Assembly: GCF_026151205.1 (NCBI RefSeq)
Contig: NC_087076.1
Coordinates: forward strand, 23,492,828 to 23,556,827
Length of the DNA stretch: 64,000 nucleotides
Origin: Bolinopsis microptera
Lineage: Eukaryota > Ctenophora > Tentaculata > Lobata > Bolinopsidae
Reading direction: 5' to 3'
The notes below the pieces were generated by a model. That model had not been told where the DNA came from. It saw only the letters and a list, made by a program, of their open reading frames with translations, and made no database searches. The number at the start of each line of letters is the position of its first letter. The first letter of the stretch is position 1. Made by a program: the position numbers and the translations under genes. Of this stretch, positions 46,885 to 57,068 are shown in pieces.

Positions 46885-48420
46885 CTGAGAAATATGATTG
46901 CATTACGTTTCCCTCACCATGTCACTGGATAGTGGATACGCACTGAGTCGCGTCGTGGTCAAACCAAAAGCACTAAAAGCAATGAAACCATTATAAAAAC
47001 ACATAAAAATGTATTAATCCCTATTAGGAAGTTTACTTAAACGAAAATGTGAGATAAAGTAGCAAGTAACCTGAATCGTGAGGAAAGGTATCTACACGTT
47101 TCTTCTGGCCGACTGCCATGTACCGAGGCAGCAAAACAGTTGCCTTGTCGTGCTGAGTTTAACCACGTGGCAAGTTGTTAGATACAGCGAGGTTGCTACT
47201 GGTAACACTACCCTACACGATTGTTGAGACGCTGTCCTCAAGCTCGCAGACATCTTCATATTCAGCCATCACATTATTGAGATGGGGTAATGGAGAGGAA
47301 GATTGATTCCAGCGAGTAGTTTCCACCAGCTCTTGGGAGGAATCTTTAAGGTCACGTTATATTCCTTCGCTGTTTTCTTTAAATAAAATTGATTACAATA
47401 AGGCATCACTGCAAAACTGAAAGTCATGAATAATGGGTAGAAATAAGTAATAACAAAACACCTTAACAACTAATCAAACAATAATCCAGAGCTTTAATTG
47501 AGTAATGAACTTGCAATGAAACAAACAATGAGTCGTATAAAACGATAAATAATGGCAACTGACTCTAATAATGAATCCATAAATCCAATAAACAATACTT
47601 AACTTAATGTACATTGAACCGATCCCACAAAACAATGAAATTTAAGTTATATAAGTAATAAGTTTTAATGAAAGCTCCATAAATTCCTGTTTCACCCAGC
47701 AAATGAAAATTATTGACACTTGCCTAGAGATTTGAATTCGAATAAAGTACGTCCGTAATATTATTTAAAGCAATTTAAAAACTCTTCTGTATAGAGCATC
47801 TTTTCATTTCCGATTTAGCCGATTCATTGTACGGAATTGCCATATATGTAAGGCCGAATTATAAATGTTAGACTAAACTATAACAACACCAATGATTAAC
47901 AAATTAGGTTTAAAATAATTTACAGCCCTTACATTTATATCTAGAAAAGTTTTATACAATACTATTTACCCTTTAAAAAATCTAAAGACTTAAATGAATA
48001 AAACGAGAATCTGCAAATAAAATAAATTACCATGCGCTAAATCTGAATTAATTTGATTCAATATGAAATCTGAGTAAAGTAGATGATATCTCCAATTCTG
48101 AAGTATTTAGATAAGCTCTTATCTAGAACAGTCTATAAGTGGGAAGATCTAGTTCAATTCAACCATCCGATAAGTGAAAAGTCTTCTTTCCGGGTAGCGG
48201 AGTGAGTTTCGGTGCTATCCAACCGCCTGTCTTACCGAACTGTAGGGTCAGGATCAGAAATATTCACGAATTATATTTACATTTCAGGGCGTTAGATAAG
48301 AATTTATTCAATTTAACTCTCACGTGAAGTAACCTTATAAGTAAAGCTCGGAGACATGTAACTGTTTCAAATAATCATCAATAGTGACCAGAACCGACTA
48401 CAGATTCAAATAACTAGCAG

Positions 48421-48741
48421 GAACCCGTTAAATACCCAACAGTGGGTGTCAGACTCAAGATTCTAAATAATTATTACCTATTAATTCGCGTTTTTTGACA
48501 CCACTTTTGGGCACTAAAAATCTTATTCCTTGGATAATTTTTTATTTTTTTCATGCTGATTTGAAGGCCATAAGGCATTTGGAACCAGTCAAAAAAGTTT
48601 GTATATCTTTTACAGTTAGACGGGGTCTGGCTATATAAATTAAGACGCATGAAACTATCGGACCACGATGTATGGGGACTTGCCACCCATGGCAACATTA
48701 AACATATATCGACTCTGTTACATATATCCCCTCTCGCTTTA
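48421..48741 (-). mobile_element. dispersed family R2, copy 2 (about 320 bp)
   Basis: Read on the minus strand it starts tataaagcgagag and ends aacgggttcc, matching the two ends of the 11154-12803 insertion. Its 3' 200 bp is clearly similar to 12592-12803. No ORF. Confidence 0.55.
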
Positions 48742-49471
48742 TAGAATAAGATATTATGTACATTCTGCATTTAATTTATTTTTATGTTTTTGAGAGAGGC
48801 TGGCCTGGATTGCGCCACGAGAGGATAGCATGAGGTTGCTCTGCCTACCTCTGGGGTATGGCAACCTTGGGGGAGTTGCCGGAGAAAATCAAAGTGAATT
48901 AGTGGAGGATGGTAGCAAGTGTATATGGAGGGGATGAGTCATGAAGGGACCTTAAGTGGCCAGCGGGGTGTGGAAAAGAAAGATGACAAGACAAAATTGT
49001 GAGACAAGCCTCCTCATCGTTCGCCCGACATAGGACAAAGCACGGTTACTTGATTTTCGAATGAGTGGAGGTGTTTGTTTGAATGCATGTCGTATTCAAA
49101 CGAGATGACATATTGTGGCCAAGCCGATACATTTTTACATTATGAGATTAAGAGGATTGAGTTTCACATCAGACCTATCCTGCCCCATGAAACGGAACTT
49201 AAATCACCACATATCTAGACTATGGTTTGTTATTCTTTATTTAAAAATTAACTGATACTGATAGTTCAAAATCTTAATTTGAATCAAAGCGCGCGATAAT
49301 GTACCTTTAGATTCCGCAAATTGAGAGGCATATTAAAATGATATAATGGGATTAAGGGCTGACAAATATTGAGCAGTGAGATAACGTGCCAGTGAGAAAA
49401 ACAAAATTAAACTTATTTTAAACGCAATATTTAAGAAACAGTTAACTTAATTAACTTACTAAATAACCTAC

Positions 49472-49589
49472 CTGTCGGAACTGTTTCATCAGCTTCATCC
49501 CACTTCTCATACCAGTAAAACTGAAGTCGTGAGGCAAAGAACTTCTCTTGTTCCGCCAGTCTACCCGCATTTGTACACCTGAGGGGCAT
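49472..49589 (-). CDS. candidate first coding exon
   Basis: ATG at 49589 opens MPLRCTNAGRLAEQEKFF and continues through ASRLQFYWYEKWDEADETV to a good donor (GACAG then GTAGGTTA). The next exon is not established; an open frame near 47230-47360 (ELVETTRWNQ ... VMAEYEDVCELED, ending at a stop) is a candidate terminal exon. The acidic and aromatic composition looks like real protein. Confidence 0.3.
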
Positions 49590-50029
49590 GTTTTTCTACA
49601 CACAAGAACAATTTAAACTTTTTCAACTTTATTCATCCAAATAATGAAAATTTAAATAATATCCAGGTTTTCGGCTCAGTGTATTCACATTTTTGTAATA
49701 TTCTCCACGTAAAACTGATGTTTCCAGAATATGGCATTAATAAATAACCTTGTCCTAATGAATTAGATGTTGTAACTTGTAGACCTTTACTACATTTTAT
49801 GCTTGAGTAAAAGATACGAAAGTCGTGACGAGTCAGATCTGGTTACTCCAATCAACAAATTGACTACAAACCACAACACACCAAAATCCGATACAACAAA
49901 GCTCCAAATCTTATTATGTGGCAGCTCTTCCCCGAATTTAAATCTGAATATTGAATAGCATCTATCTCTAAACGCAACGCAATTTGGCGAGCGCGCTCAA
50001 CACACACACACATTAGTGGGTGTGAAACA

Positions 50030-51060
50030 TGAGAGCGGATGGGGGGGGGGGGGCTATCTATACCCAATATTAATGGAGAGAGTTGGGGCGGAAGGGTGAG
50101 GATTCACGTTTATTTCGGGAATCTCTATATAAAAGTGGGGATTATGGGTGTTAAAATAGGGGGGGGGGGGTGGGGGGGGTGAAGGGGGGGGGACACTAAA
50201 ACTGTGAGCTGGAGGGGGGGGGGGGGTGGGGGAGGGAGGGTGGGGGGGGGGGGGGGGTATGTAATGGGAGGGAGCGTGGGGCGTTTAATAATTCTAATCT
50301 CTCTAGACACACATGGATTTATGAGTAGATAGTAAAATTACACACACATCTTCAAGCGAGTACACACAGAAACATAGCGTGGGCGAGGAGGTGATCTATG
50401 AGGGTAGATTATGTTGATATAATACACTGTGAGAGAAATTGTGTAGTTCTATATATCTATTTGAACACACAGGGGGGGGACACACAATTATAGGGTGGAG
50501 TGGATGTGTCTCAATTATAGGTGGGGGTGGGAGGAGAGGGGAGTATAAATGAGAGTGTATGGTATGAGTGAGAGGTGGGTGGGGGGATGAGTGTGGTAAT
50601 AATATGAGACATTTAAGGCGAATAGTTTTACACACACACATAGTGATGGTTGTGAGTAGGGGTGTGGTAGGGGTTTAATGAGGGGAGTGATGATTATGAT
50701 TTGTTAAAGGAGAGAGGTATCTCTATATGTTAAGGTTTTACAGAGAATAGAGTAGGGGAGGTGGTTGTTAGGTTGGTATTTTTGTGTGGGGGTGAGGGGT
50801 ATATAGGTATAGTGGGTTGGAGTGGGGTATGTTGGTGGTGTGTAGGGAGTGTGGGGAGTTTTTATGTTGATCAGGAGTATTGGGTGGGTGGTGGGGAGAT
50901 GGTGAGGTGTCTTGTGTGTTGTGGTTGGTTGGAGAGAGTTGTATGTGAGTTTGTTTTGGTAGAGTTGGATTGGAGGTTGGTTATTTTGGGAAAAGATTTA
51001 ATAATATGATTGGAAAGTAATGTTGGGGTAGGGTAATGGTTGAGGGGTGTTTTGGTAAAC
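50030..51060. repeat. G-rich, almost C-free low-complexity tract
   Basis: The plus strand has long G runs (50041-50052, 50159-50240) and then, from about 50640 to 51058, almost no C at all, with GTGGGG / GGTTGG / TAGGGG words throughout. ORFs here (Pro-rich on the minus strand) are by-products of composition. It could form G-quadruplexes or R-loops, or be a low-quality assembly stretch. Confidence 0.6.
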
Positions 51061-51306
51061 AAGACTTGTCATACGATCTTAAAAGATTCTCAAAATAATA
51101 CAGGTATGCCGTGGCCGTATGACTAATGGTGTTCAGTGTTGGTGAAAAAAACCCAAAATATTTTTGCCTCATTTTTTCCGTCTCATTGATACTTATTCAA
51201 AGGTAAACCAATTAAAAATTACATACATTACATTTTTGATTTTTGATAAGGCTGAATCACACAAAACTTTTAATACTTGAAAATTAAATGTTACTTTCAA
51301 TTTCAG

Positions 51307-53250
51307 AATCCACCACCCTTGGATTTCGACCTAGAAGATGACGACAAACTCTTCCTTAAGTTTGGAGACAGATTGGCAAAGTGAACGTTTTACCGTTGTT
51401 GTTACTTTTAGACACTAGCGAAAAGATCTCAAGATGCAAGACTTTTCCAAGCTAAACTCTTAAAAAAGGAGCCGTTCAAAAGCACAACGTTCTGGAAAGA
51501 TCTTTGGCTCTGGGTACAGACCTGGAAAACCTGAGATAATGTTCTTTGTTTCGGACATGAGAATTATTCCTCTGCTAAAAGATCTGATGAAAAAGGTTAA
51601 GATGTATTGGGAACACGAGGAACTTTTGGGCAGAGTCCTGAAATTGATAAATGAACTATATTTCATGACACACTCTGAGGTACTTGTGGACAATATTGAC
51701 ATCAGCGTTTCTTTCAACTGTATCTGTTTTACTCAGTCTCCTGTTCAAAAAATGTCCATCGTCAATGGATCTTCGTATGAAAAGTCTTTCTCTTCCTTCC
51801 TGTGGTTGGAAGTGATATCTGATATGGCTGGTTGTTATAAGTGCAAGCAAGATTTGCAGCCCATTGTCAAAAATTTGTGCGCCAAACCTTTCCCATAACC
51901 AGTAAATGTGGTGGGTCAATTGAGCACAAATTATAGGCTTGCTGAAGAGATGATCAGTGATCGATTCTTTGATTCGTTATTGATGGCTGTAGGGGACATT
52001 GCTCGCTAGTTCAAACCGCAAGAATGACCTTAGCCTTGCTATTGAATCGGACATTATGGCTAAATTATTACAGCTTGTCGGGAATCGTTCGAAGGAAAGT
52101 GATTTTCAAGAAAATCAAACGAGTACGATTATCTCGTTGCAGTAATTGAAAGATACATTTTAATACTACACAGACATCCATCCAGTCTGTCATCTGATAA
52201 TAGAGTTGCAGTAATGCCACTTATTGCTTCACTCATCAGCACCGAATGTCTTTACATGTGCGACAAGGTATTCTTTATTGACATGATAGTGGATCATTGC
52301 ATTTGTGTTGTTGTGGATATCGCAGATGCAGAAGAATGGTTCTGAACGGTTTGTGGATGCGCTCTTGGACCCAGACCACAACGTTTTGAAAGCAATGATC
52401 GAGTATGCAATGAGTCAGAACTTTCCACAGAAACTGGAATTTGTAGCTATGAGGATACACATAATTGTTGCCCTCTGCAGTGGTAAATTGCCCAAGTTGA
52501 CCCAACACCTCAAACCTCTACTTTCTATATGCTTGAATCACGTGGTGAAACCAAATGAGATAAATCGACTGCGGCAAAAAAGCGGGTACGTACGGTAACC
52601 AGGTAAGAGAAGAAAACTAGAGAGATTTGATAAATGCTATAATCTCAGCACTGCAACGATGGAAATTTACAAATGTATTGTCTTGGGCGGGTACAATCAA
52701 TGAACTGAAAAACTGGAGACGGAATTCAAAATACTGGAAACTTTTTTCAAAGCTATCTCCATGAGCAAAAGGTCTGAAATCTTAGTTATTTCATTTGAGA
52801 TTATCTCAGAAATTTTGGAAGGCTCATCACTTTGACTTCATATCATCACAACAGCTGGTGGAGCATATGCCTCTGATTTGGAGGAAAATGAAAGTATCAC
52901 AAACTGAACTTGTAGATCCTGTCGCTAAAATCACGTACAGACTGGCACTATTCCTCCCCAGCCTCCACTACCCTCTTAACTTCACTGAGTGGGAACATAC
53001 CCTGGTTCAACACGCAAAATCAATCTTGCAGATGAAACCCATTTCTCCAGGATTTTTCCGACTCGCATGGGAAATGATAAGGTCAGGTAATCGTGAACAG
53101 CTTTTCGACGAACTTCTTACATTGGCTTCTGATCGAACAGTTGGTTATGCTGCACCGGGGAAATCTGATCTCGCAAAAATATTCAGGCTTATTTCGGAGC
53201 TTCTTATTGGGTATTTGGAGAATGATCCACCCTTTAATTAATACAAGATA
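51307..53250 (+). pseudogene. decayed gene for a large helical protein, unidentified
   Basis: It starts after a strong acceptor (tttcaatttcag) with NPPPLDFDLEDDDKLFLKFG, then breaks. Protein-like segments follow in several frames: about 51410-51530 (AKRSQDARLFQAKLL), 51539-51898 (MRIIPLLKDLMKKVKMYWEH, LLGRVLKLINELYFM), 52305-52598 (LDPDHNVLKAMIEYAM, FVAMRIHIIVALCSGKLPKL, LKPLLSICLNHVV) and 52795-53241 (FLPSLHYPLNFTEW, FFRLAWEMIRSGNREQ, DLAKIFRLISELLIGYL). The alternating amphipathic helices suggest an armadillo/HEAT-like solenoid. Stops and frame changes between the segments, without splice sites, indicate a pseudogene. I cannot name the parent. Confidence 0.55.
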
Positions 53251-53420
53251 CTTAACCACATTTGACACACTGCATGGTGGAGATTGCTAGATCTAGCACA
53301 CTTGATGAGGAATTGTATGTCCTGGGAAGATATGGTCCTCTCCGGCCATGTGGCTCCTTGAGAAACAGAATGACGAGAAGATTGTGGCCAACGTTAAAGA
53401 GTTTATCAACATTTTACACT

Positions 53421-54542
53421 GATAAGGGTTAAGAACAGTAACATTAGTTTCTTGTTGCATTTAACTTGGTTGTTTTTATAACCCCCGCGATTGAGCGTTA
53501 CCCAATAAATTATCCAATTAGTATTATTTACTAATATTTAATGTTATGACATAATATTCGGCGTGAATGCTGGATGATGTATTATATAGTTTTTATAATT
53601 GTTTACAAAACCCGTTTTTAACTTTGATGTTTTGTTAAGGGAGCATTGGTTGTGTTTTTACAAATAGATTTATAAATTTTATCATTGAATTTTCAAATTA
53701 ATATTATATTCGTAATTGTCGGTGTAAATGCTATAGTTTATTTATTAGAGCTAAAAGAAAAACTATAATAGCTTGAGGATCTTTATTATTGTTTGCAAAA
53801 CCTCATTGTACCATTTAATTTGTATTATTTAGCAATGTTGACTCATATCATATATATGCGAAATTTCTATTGAAATTCGTTATTCAATTTGCAAATGTAT
53901 TGAACCTACAAAATTACTTATAACATCATTTACATTGTATATGCTTCTTTTAAATTAACGATAATGAGGTTCGTTTTAATGTCGTCAGGTGATTAATATT
54001 ACCTGAGTCACTAATGTACAGTTTAATCTGACCAACTGTGTATTAACTTAAGTTTGTGTAAACAATGCTAATATCTCTTATTTCATTTGAAGTACCCGTC
54101 ATACTTCGTGAGCTATCAATTTAAAAATAATTGTCTTATACAAAACGACATTACCAAATTCTAAACACAAGGAAATACTTTTGTGTTTGATTTAATAAGC
54201 TTCACCATTCTCCAACAGCCTTGCTATATATCGTCATCTTCTGGTGTTCGTATTAGCGCTCGATTTTAAAACTATATTTGGCAGGGCAGCTGGTTAGCTT
54301 GCTAACTACGCAACCCTTTCCAGGAAAATCATAACTAGGAAAGTGTATACTGTAAAACACAGGTATTAGTTGAGCACTAACAAGAAAAATTGATCGCTGG
54401 AATTTTAAATGGTTTTGTTATGTAACCAACAGGGAACTTGGTAATGTCGAGTAGATTTAATACGTCCAGAAGTTTTTAAAAAAAATACCAATCTAGACTT
54501 AATTGAATTAGTAGTGAGGACATAGTGAGGACAACTTAAGTT
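53421..54542. other. no gene seen
   Basis: AT-rich sequence between the pseudogene and LINE C. Nothing supported. Confidence 0.4.
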
Positions 54543-54565
54543 TTAATACTTTCAACACTACTATA
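54543..54565 (+). repeat. target-repeat, left part, at the LINE C 5' junction
   Basis: TACTTTCAACACTACTATA ends exactly where LINE C begins. The continuation (ATATAACAAATAATTTGAG) reappears at 61057-61075 after LINE C, and the uninterrupted form is at 11187-11226. Confidence 0.75.
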
Positions 54566-54616
54566 CTCCTAATATGGACTTCATCTCTTCGGACCCCGGG
54601 CTGCCAGGTAGTGGTG

Positions 54617-54905
54617 CAGTGGCGTAACGAAAGGCCCTGCTGACCCCGCTGTGCAGGGGGGCGCCGTCTTAGGGGGGCGCCAAATCGTTGTTTGAATGTG
54701 GGACAATTTCGAAAACTTAACTAAAGTACTAGCAAAACTGCGCGTTTTGCTCTATATACACACTTTTTTAGAGATTTTACCGGCGTATTCTTTAAAATCA
54801 CCTAATTTGTTCAATTTTAGGGAGGGGCACCAAAAAGGGAGGGGGCGCCAACAGGGGGGCGCTTTTTTCGGCAGGGGGGCGCCAACAGGCAACGTTACGC
54901 CACTG
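54617..54905. mobile_element. 289-bp hAT-type MITE in the LINE C 5' UTR
   Basis: The TIRs are CAGTGGCGTAACG and its perfect complement. The 8-bp target duplication TAGTGGTG lies at 54609-54616 and 54906-54913. The interior is rich in gggggcgcc. The 8-bp duplication and CAGTGGCG-type ends are typical of hAT elements. There is no transposase. Confidence 0.92.
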
Positions 54906-54966
54906 TAGTGGTGCCCATACCACTACCTCTACAGAACACTGCCTGGCACCCCCTACCACACCCGGT

Positions 54967-56586
54967 ATGTGCGTTATAAGTACTCAAACAGACATAACAT
55001 TTGGACAGTGGCTTCCTACCCTGTCACCTAAACTATGCCTCGATCTGTTCGAGCACGTTAAGGATGAGCACATGGCGCACGAAATCTCCTACAACAATTC
55101 ACTGGGAATTGATTTAGGGATTAAATCCAACACTAAGGTTTCAAAACGTAAAGTTCTATTGAAACAAAAACTGGAGAACGATTGTAAAAATGCTAACTTT
55201 ATCAATTCGTTTACGGTAGATGTTGCCAAAATAGATTCATTAATGAACCATTTTTCCGGTTTGCTGGAGAAGGCAGAAACAACACTAGAGGACTACAAGA
55301 CAGAAGTTCGGAGAACAACCGCAGACTGCATCGGAAACAGCGCACTCCCTTCTGCTCCAGCCCCACAACAGTTAGTGATTAGCCCACCCTCCGCAGCTCT
55401 ACCTACTCCGGTATGTAATCTAAGTGTGAACTTTAATGACATTAATTGGATGGACATCTGCAAGAGCATGAACTTCCGCAGAATCGCATCCCGATCCGTA
55501 CAGTACTTTGGAGCAACAGATTACCGCTATGGGTCGACCGTGCATCATTCCAGAAACTATCCTCAGAACTCCGTCATTGACCACATTTTTACAAACATTT
55601 CGAATGCATTAGATGACCCTACGTTTAATAAGGAGCAGGTAACTTGTCTAATCACCAAATATGAAAACGGCAAGTGCCACATACCCTTCCACAGTGATGA
55701 TGAAAATGAGGTCACTGGTGACATCATTACACTCAGTCTTGGGGCCTCTAGAGACCTAGTATTTCGTAGCAAAGTCGGTCCGGTCAAACAACAGATCCAC
55801 AAACTTGACCATGGATGTGTGTATGTGATGACACGTGAATCACAGAATTTCTGGGAGCATGGTATATTGCCACAACCAGAAACTCAGGACTGCAGAATAT
55901 CGCTTACGTTCAGACGCCTCTCTCAGAATACCCCCCCTCGCAAAAAAATCCCGAGGATCCACGAACCGATTCATAAGCCTACGGTTACTGAGCAGTCTCA
56001 ACCTAAGGAGCGTCTATTATTCTTGACGGACTCGCTTCTCAGAGATGTCCCTTTTGACCTTCCTAACGTACACTGCATCAAACGCGAAATGTACCAGTTA
56101 TCCAAAATTTTAGATCACGAACAATATATTTCTGGCTCTAAAATTGTCATAATTTCTTCTGGTATAAACGATTTATCTCGCTATGACCACCACCACCACT
56201 CCCTTTCATGTGATTTTAAGAGAAATATTGATTATCTAATTGAGAAATATCCTAACACGACTTTTATATTTAATTCTTTAGTTCTCACACGTTTCTCGTG
56301 GCTTAATGAGGAAGTTAAGCATTTTAACAGCTTTATTTTTGAACTAAGCAATAGAGTGTCCAAGCTATGGTTCTTTGACTCGCACCATATTTGTACTGTT
56401 TTATACCAGAGAAGAGAGGTCATTGTAGATCCTGGTGGAAACGGAATCCACCTAACAGTCATGTCCAAGAGAGAGATAGCTCGCTCTCTTGTTACCTGTG
56501 TCAAAGAATTTATGGGGCGCAGCTACTTAATTCGAAAACACTGGCCGCTAAGACGGGAGTATGTTTCTTCATTGGGCAGACCTTAG
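54967..56586 (+). CDS. LINE C ORF1: AlkB-like 2OG-Fe(II) dioxygenase fused to an SGNH hydrolase
   Basis: The protein is 539 aa. Residues 1-150 are a helical N-terminal region (possible oligomerisation segment near 75-120) and a Pro/Ala linker. The AlkB domain spans about 155-320: ITKYENGKCHIPFHSDDE with iron ligands H242 and D244, ITLSLGASRDLVF, the third ligand H298 in FWEHGILP, and R310-ISLTF-R316, the RxxxxxR motif that binds 2-oxoglutarate and marks AlkB rather than other dioxygenases. The SGNH domain spans about 345-515: LLFLTDSLL (block I, catalytic Ser), IISSGINDLSR (block III), GGNGIHLTV (block V His). AlkB proteins oxidatively demethylate DNA or RNA bases; SGNH domains are known in ORF1 of CR1-type LINEs. 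The start chosen is the first ATG of the frame, after the MITE. A role in repairing or unmasking the element's RNA or cDNA is an inference. Confidence 0.9.
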   Translation: MCVISTQTDITFGQWLPTLSPKLCLDLFEHVKDEHMAHEISYNNSLGIDLGIKSNTKVSKRKVLLKQKLENDCKNANFINSFTVDVAKIDSLMNHFSGLLEKAETTLEDYKTEVRRTTADCIGNSALPSAPAPQQLVISPPSAALPTPVCNLSVNFNDINWMDICKSMNFRRIASRSVQYFGATDYRYGSTVHHSRNYPQNSVIDHIFTNISNALDDPTFNKEQVTCLITKYENGKCHIPFHSDDENEVTGDIITLSLGASRDLVFRSKVGPVKQQIHKLDHGCVYVMTRESQNFWEHGILPQPETQDCRISLTFRRLSQNTPPRKKIPRIHEPIHKPTVTEQSQPKERLLFLTDSLLRDVPFDLPNVHCIKREMYQLSKILDHEQYISGSKIVIISSGINDLSRYDHHHHSLSCDFKRNIDYLIEKYPNTTFIFNSLVLTRFSWLNEEVKHFNSFIFELSNRVSKLWFFDSHHICTVLYQRREVIVDPGGNGIHLTVMSKREIARSLVTCVKEFMGRSYLIRKHWPLRREYVSSLGRP

Positions 56587-57068
56587 AACAGCAATACAAT
56601 CGGCAAACATACTATAACGAAAATTTGGACAAAATTATTAATCTACTAAGAATCGTACAGTATACGAACCATGTCTTATCTGCACCAGCTTACGGCTAAT
56701 CGAAATCTTATCTTTACTAAGTTGAACCACGTAATCAGACCACTAAGTACATACACTTACAAGTTACAAATACAGAATACAAGTCACATTCACATTTCAC
56801 ATACTTCAATTAACTTTTTAAACTTATTCCCACAGAACAACACTTCACTGAATTGATTTCTCTAGTTAGAAGCTGAAGTTAGGGACTCGGACAGAGTGTT
56901 CACAAAACCTCGCACGTTTTCTCACTCTTCCCTGGCCCCATTTTCTTGGCTCACTCATCTGGAGTAGATACTTTCAGTGACTGTTTTCCGTGTACTTTAT
57001 TATATTATATGTATATAGTAGCAAACCTATATCTACATTTAAACAAGAGTATCATTTACAGCTAAAAA

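Noticed and set aside
50125-50641. Pro-rich ORFs on the minus strand
   Set aside because: They are products of G-run composition, with no codon structure or domain.
51383-51413. 31-bp GT...AG interval as an intron in the pseudogene
   Set aside because: Too short for a spliceosomal intron in animals, and the frame is lost again soon after.
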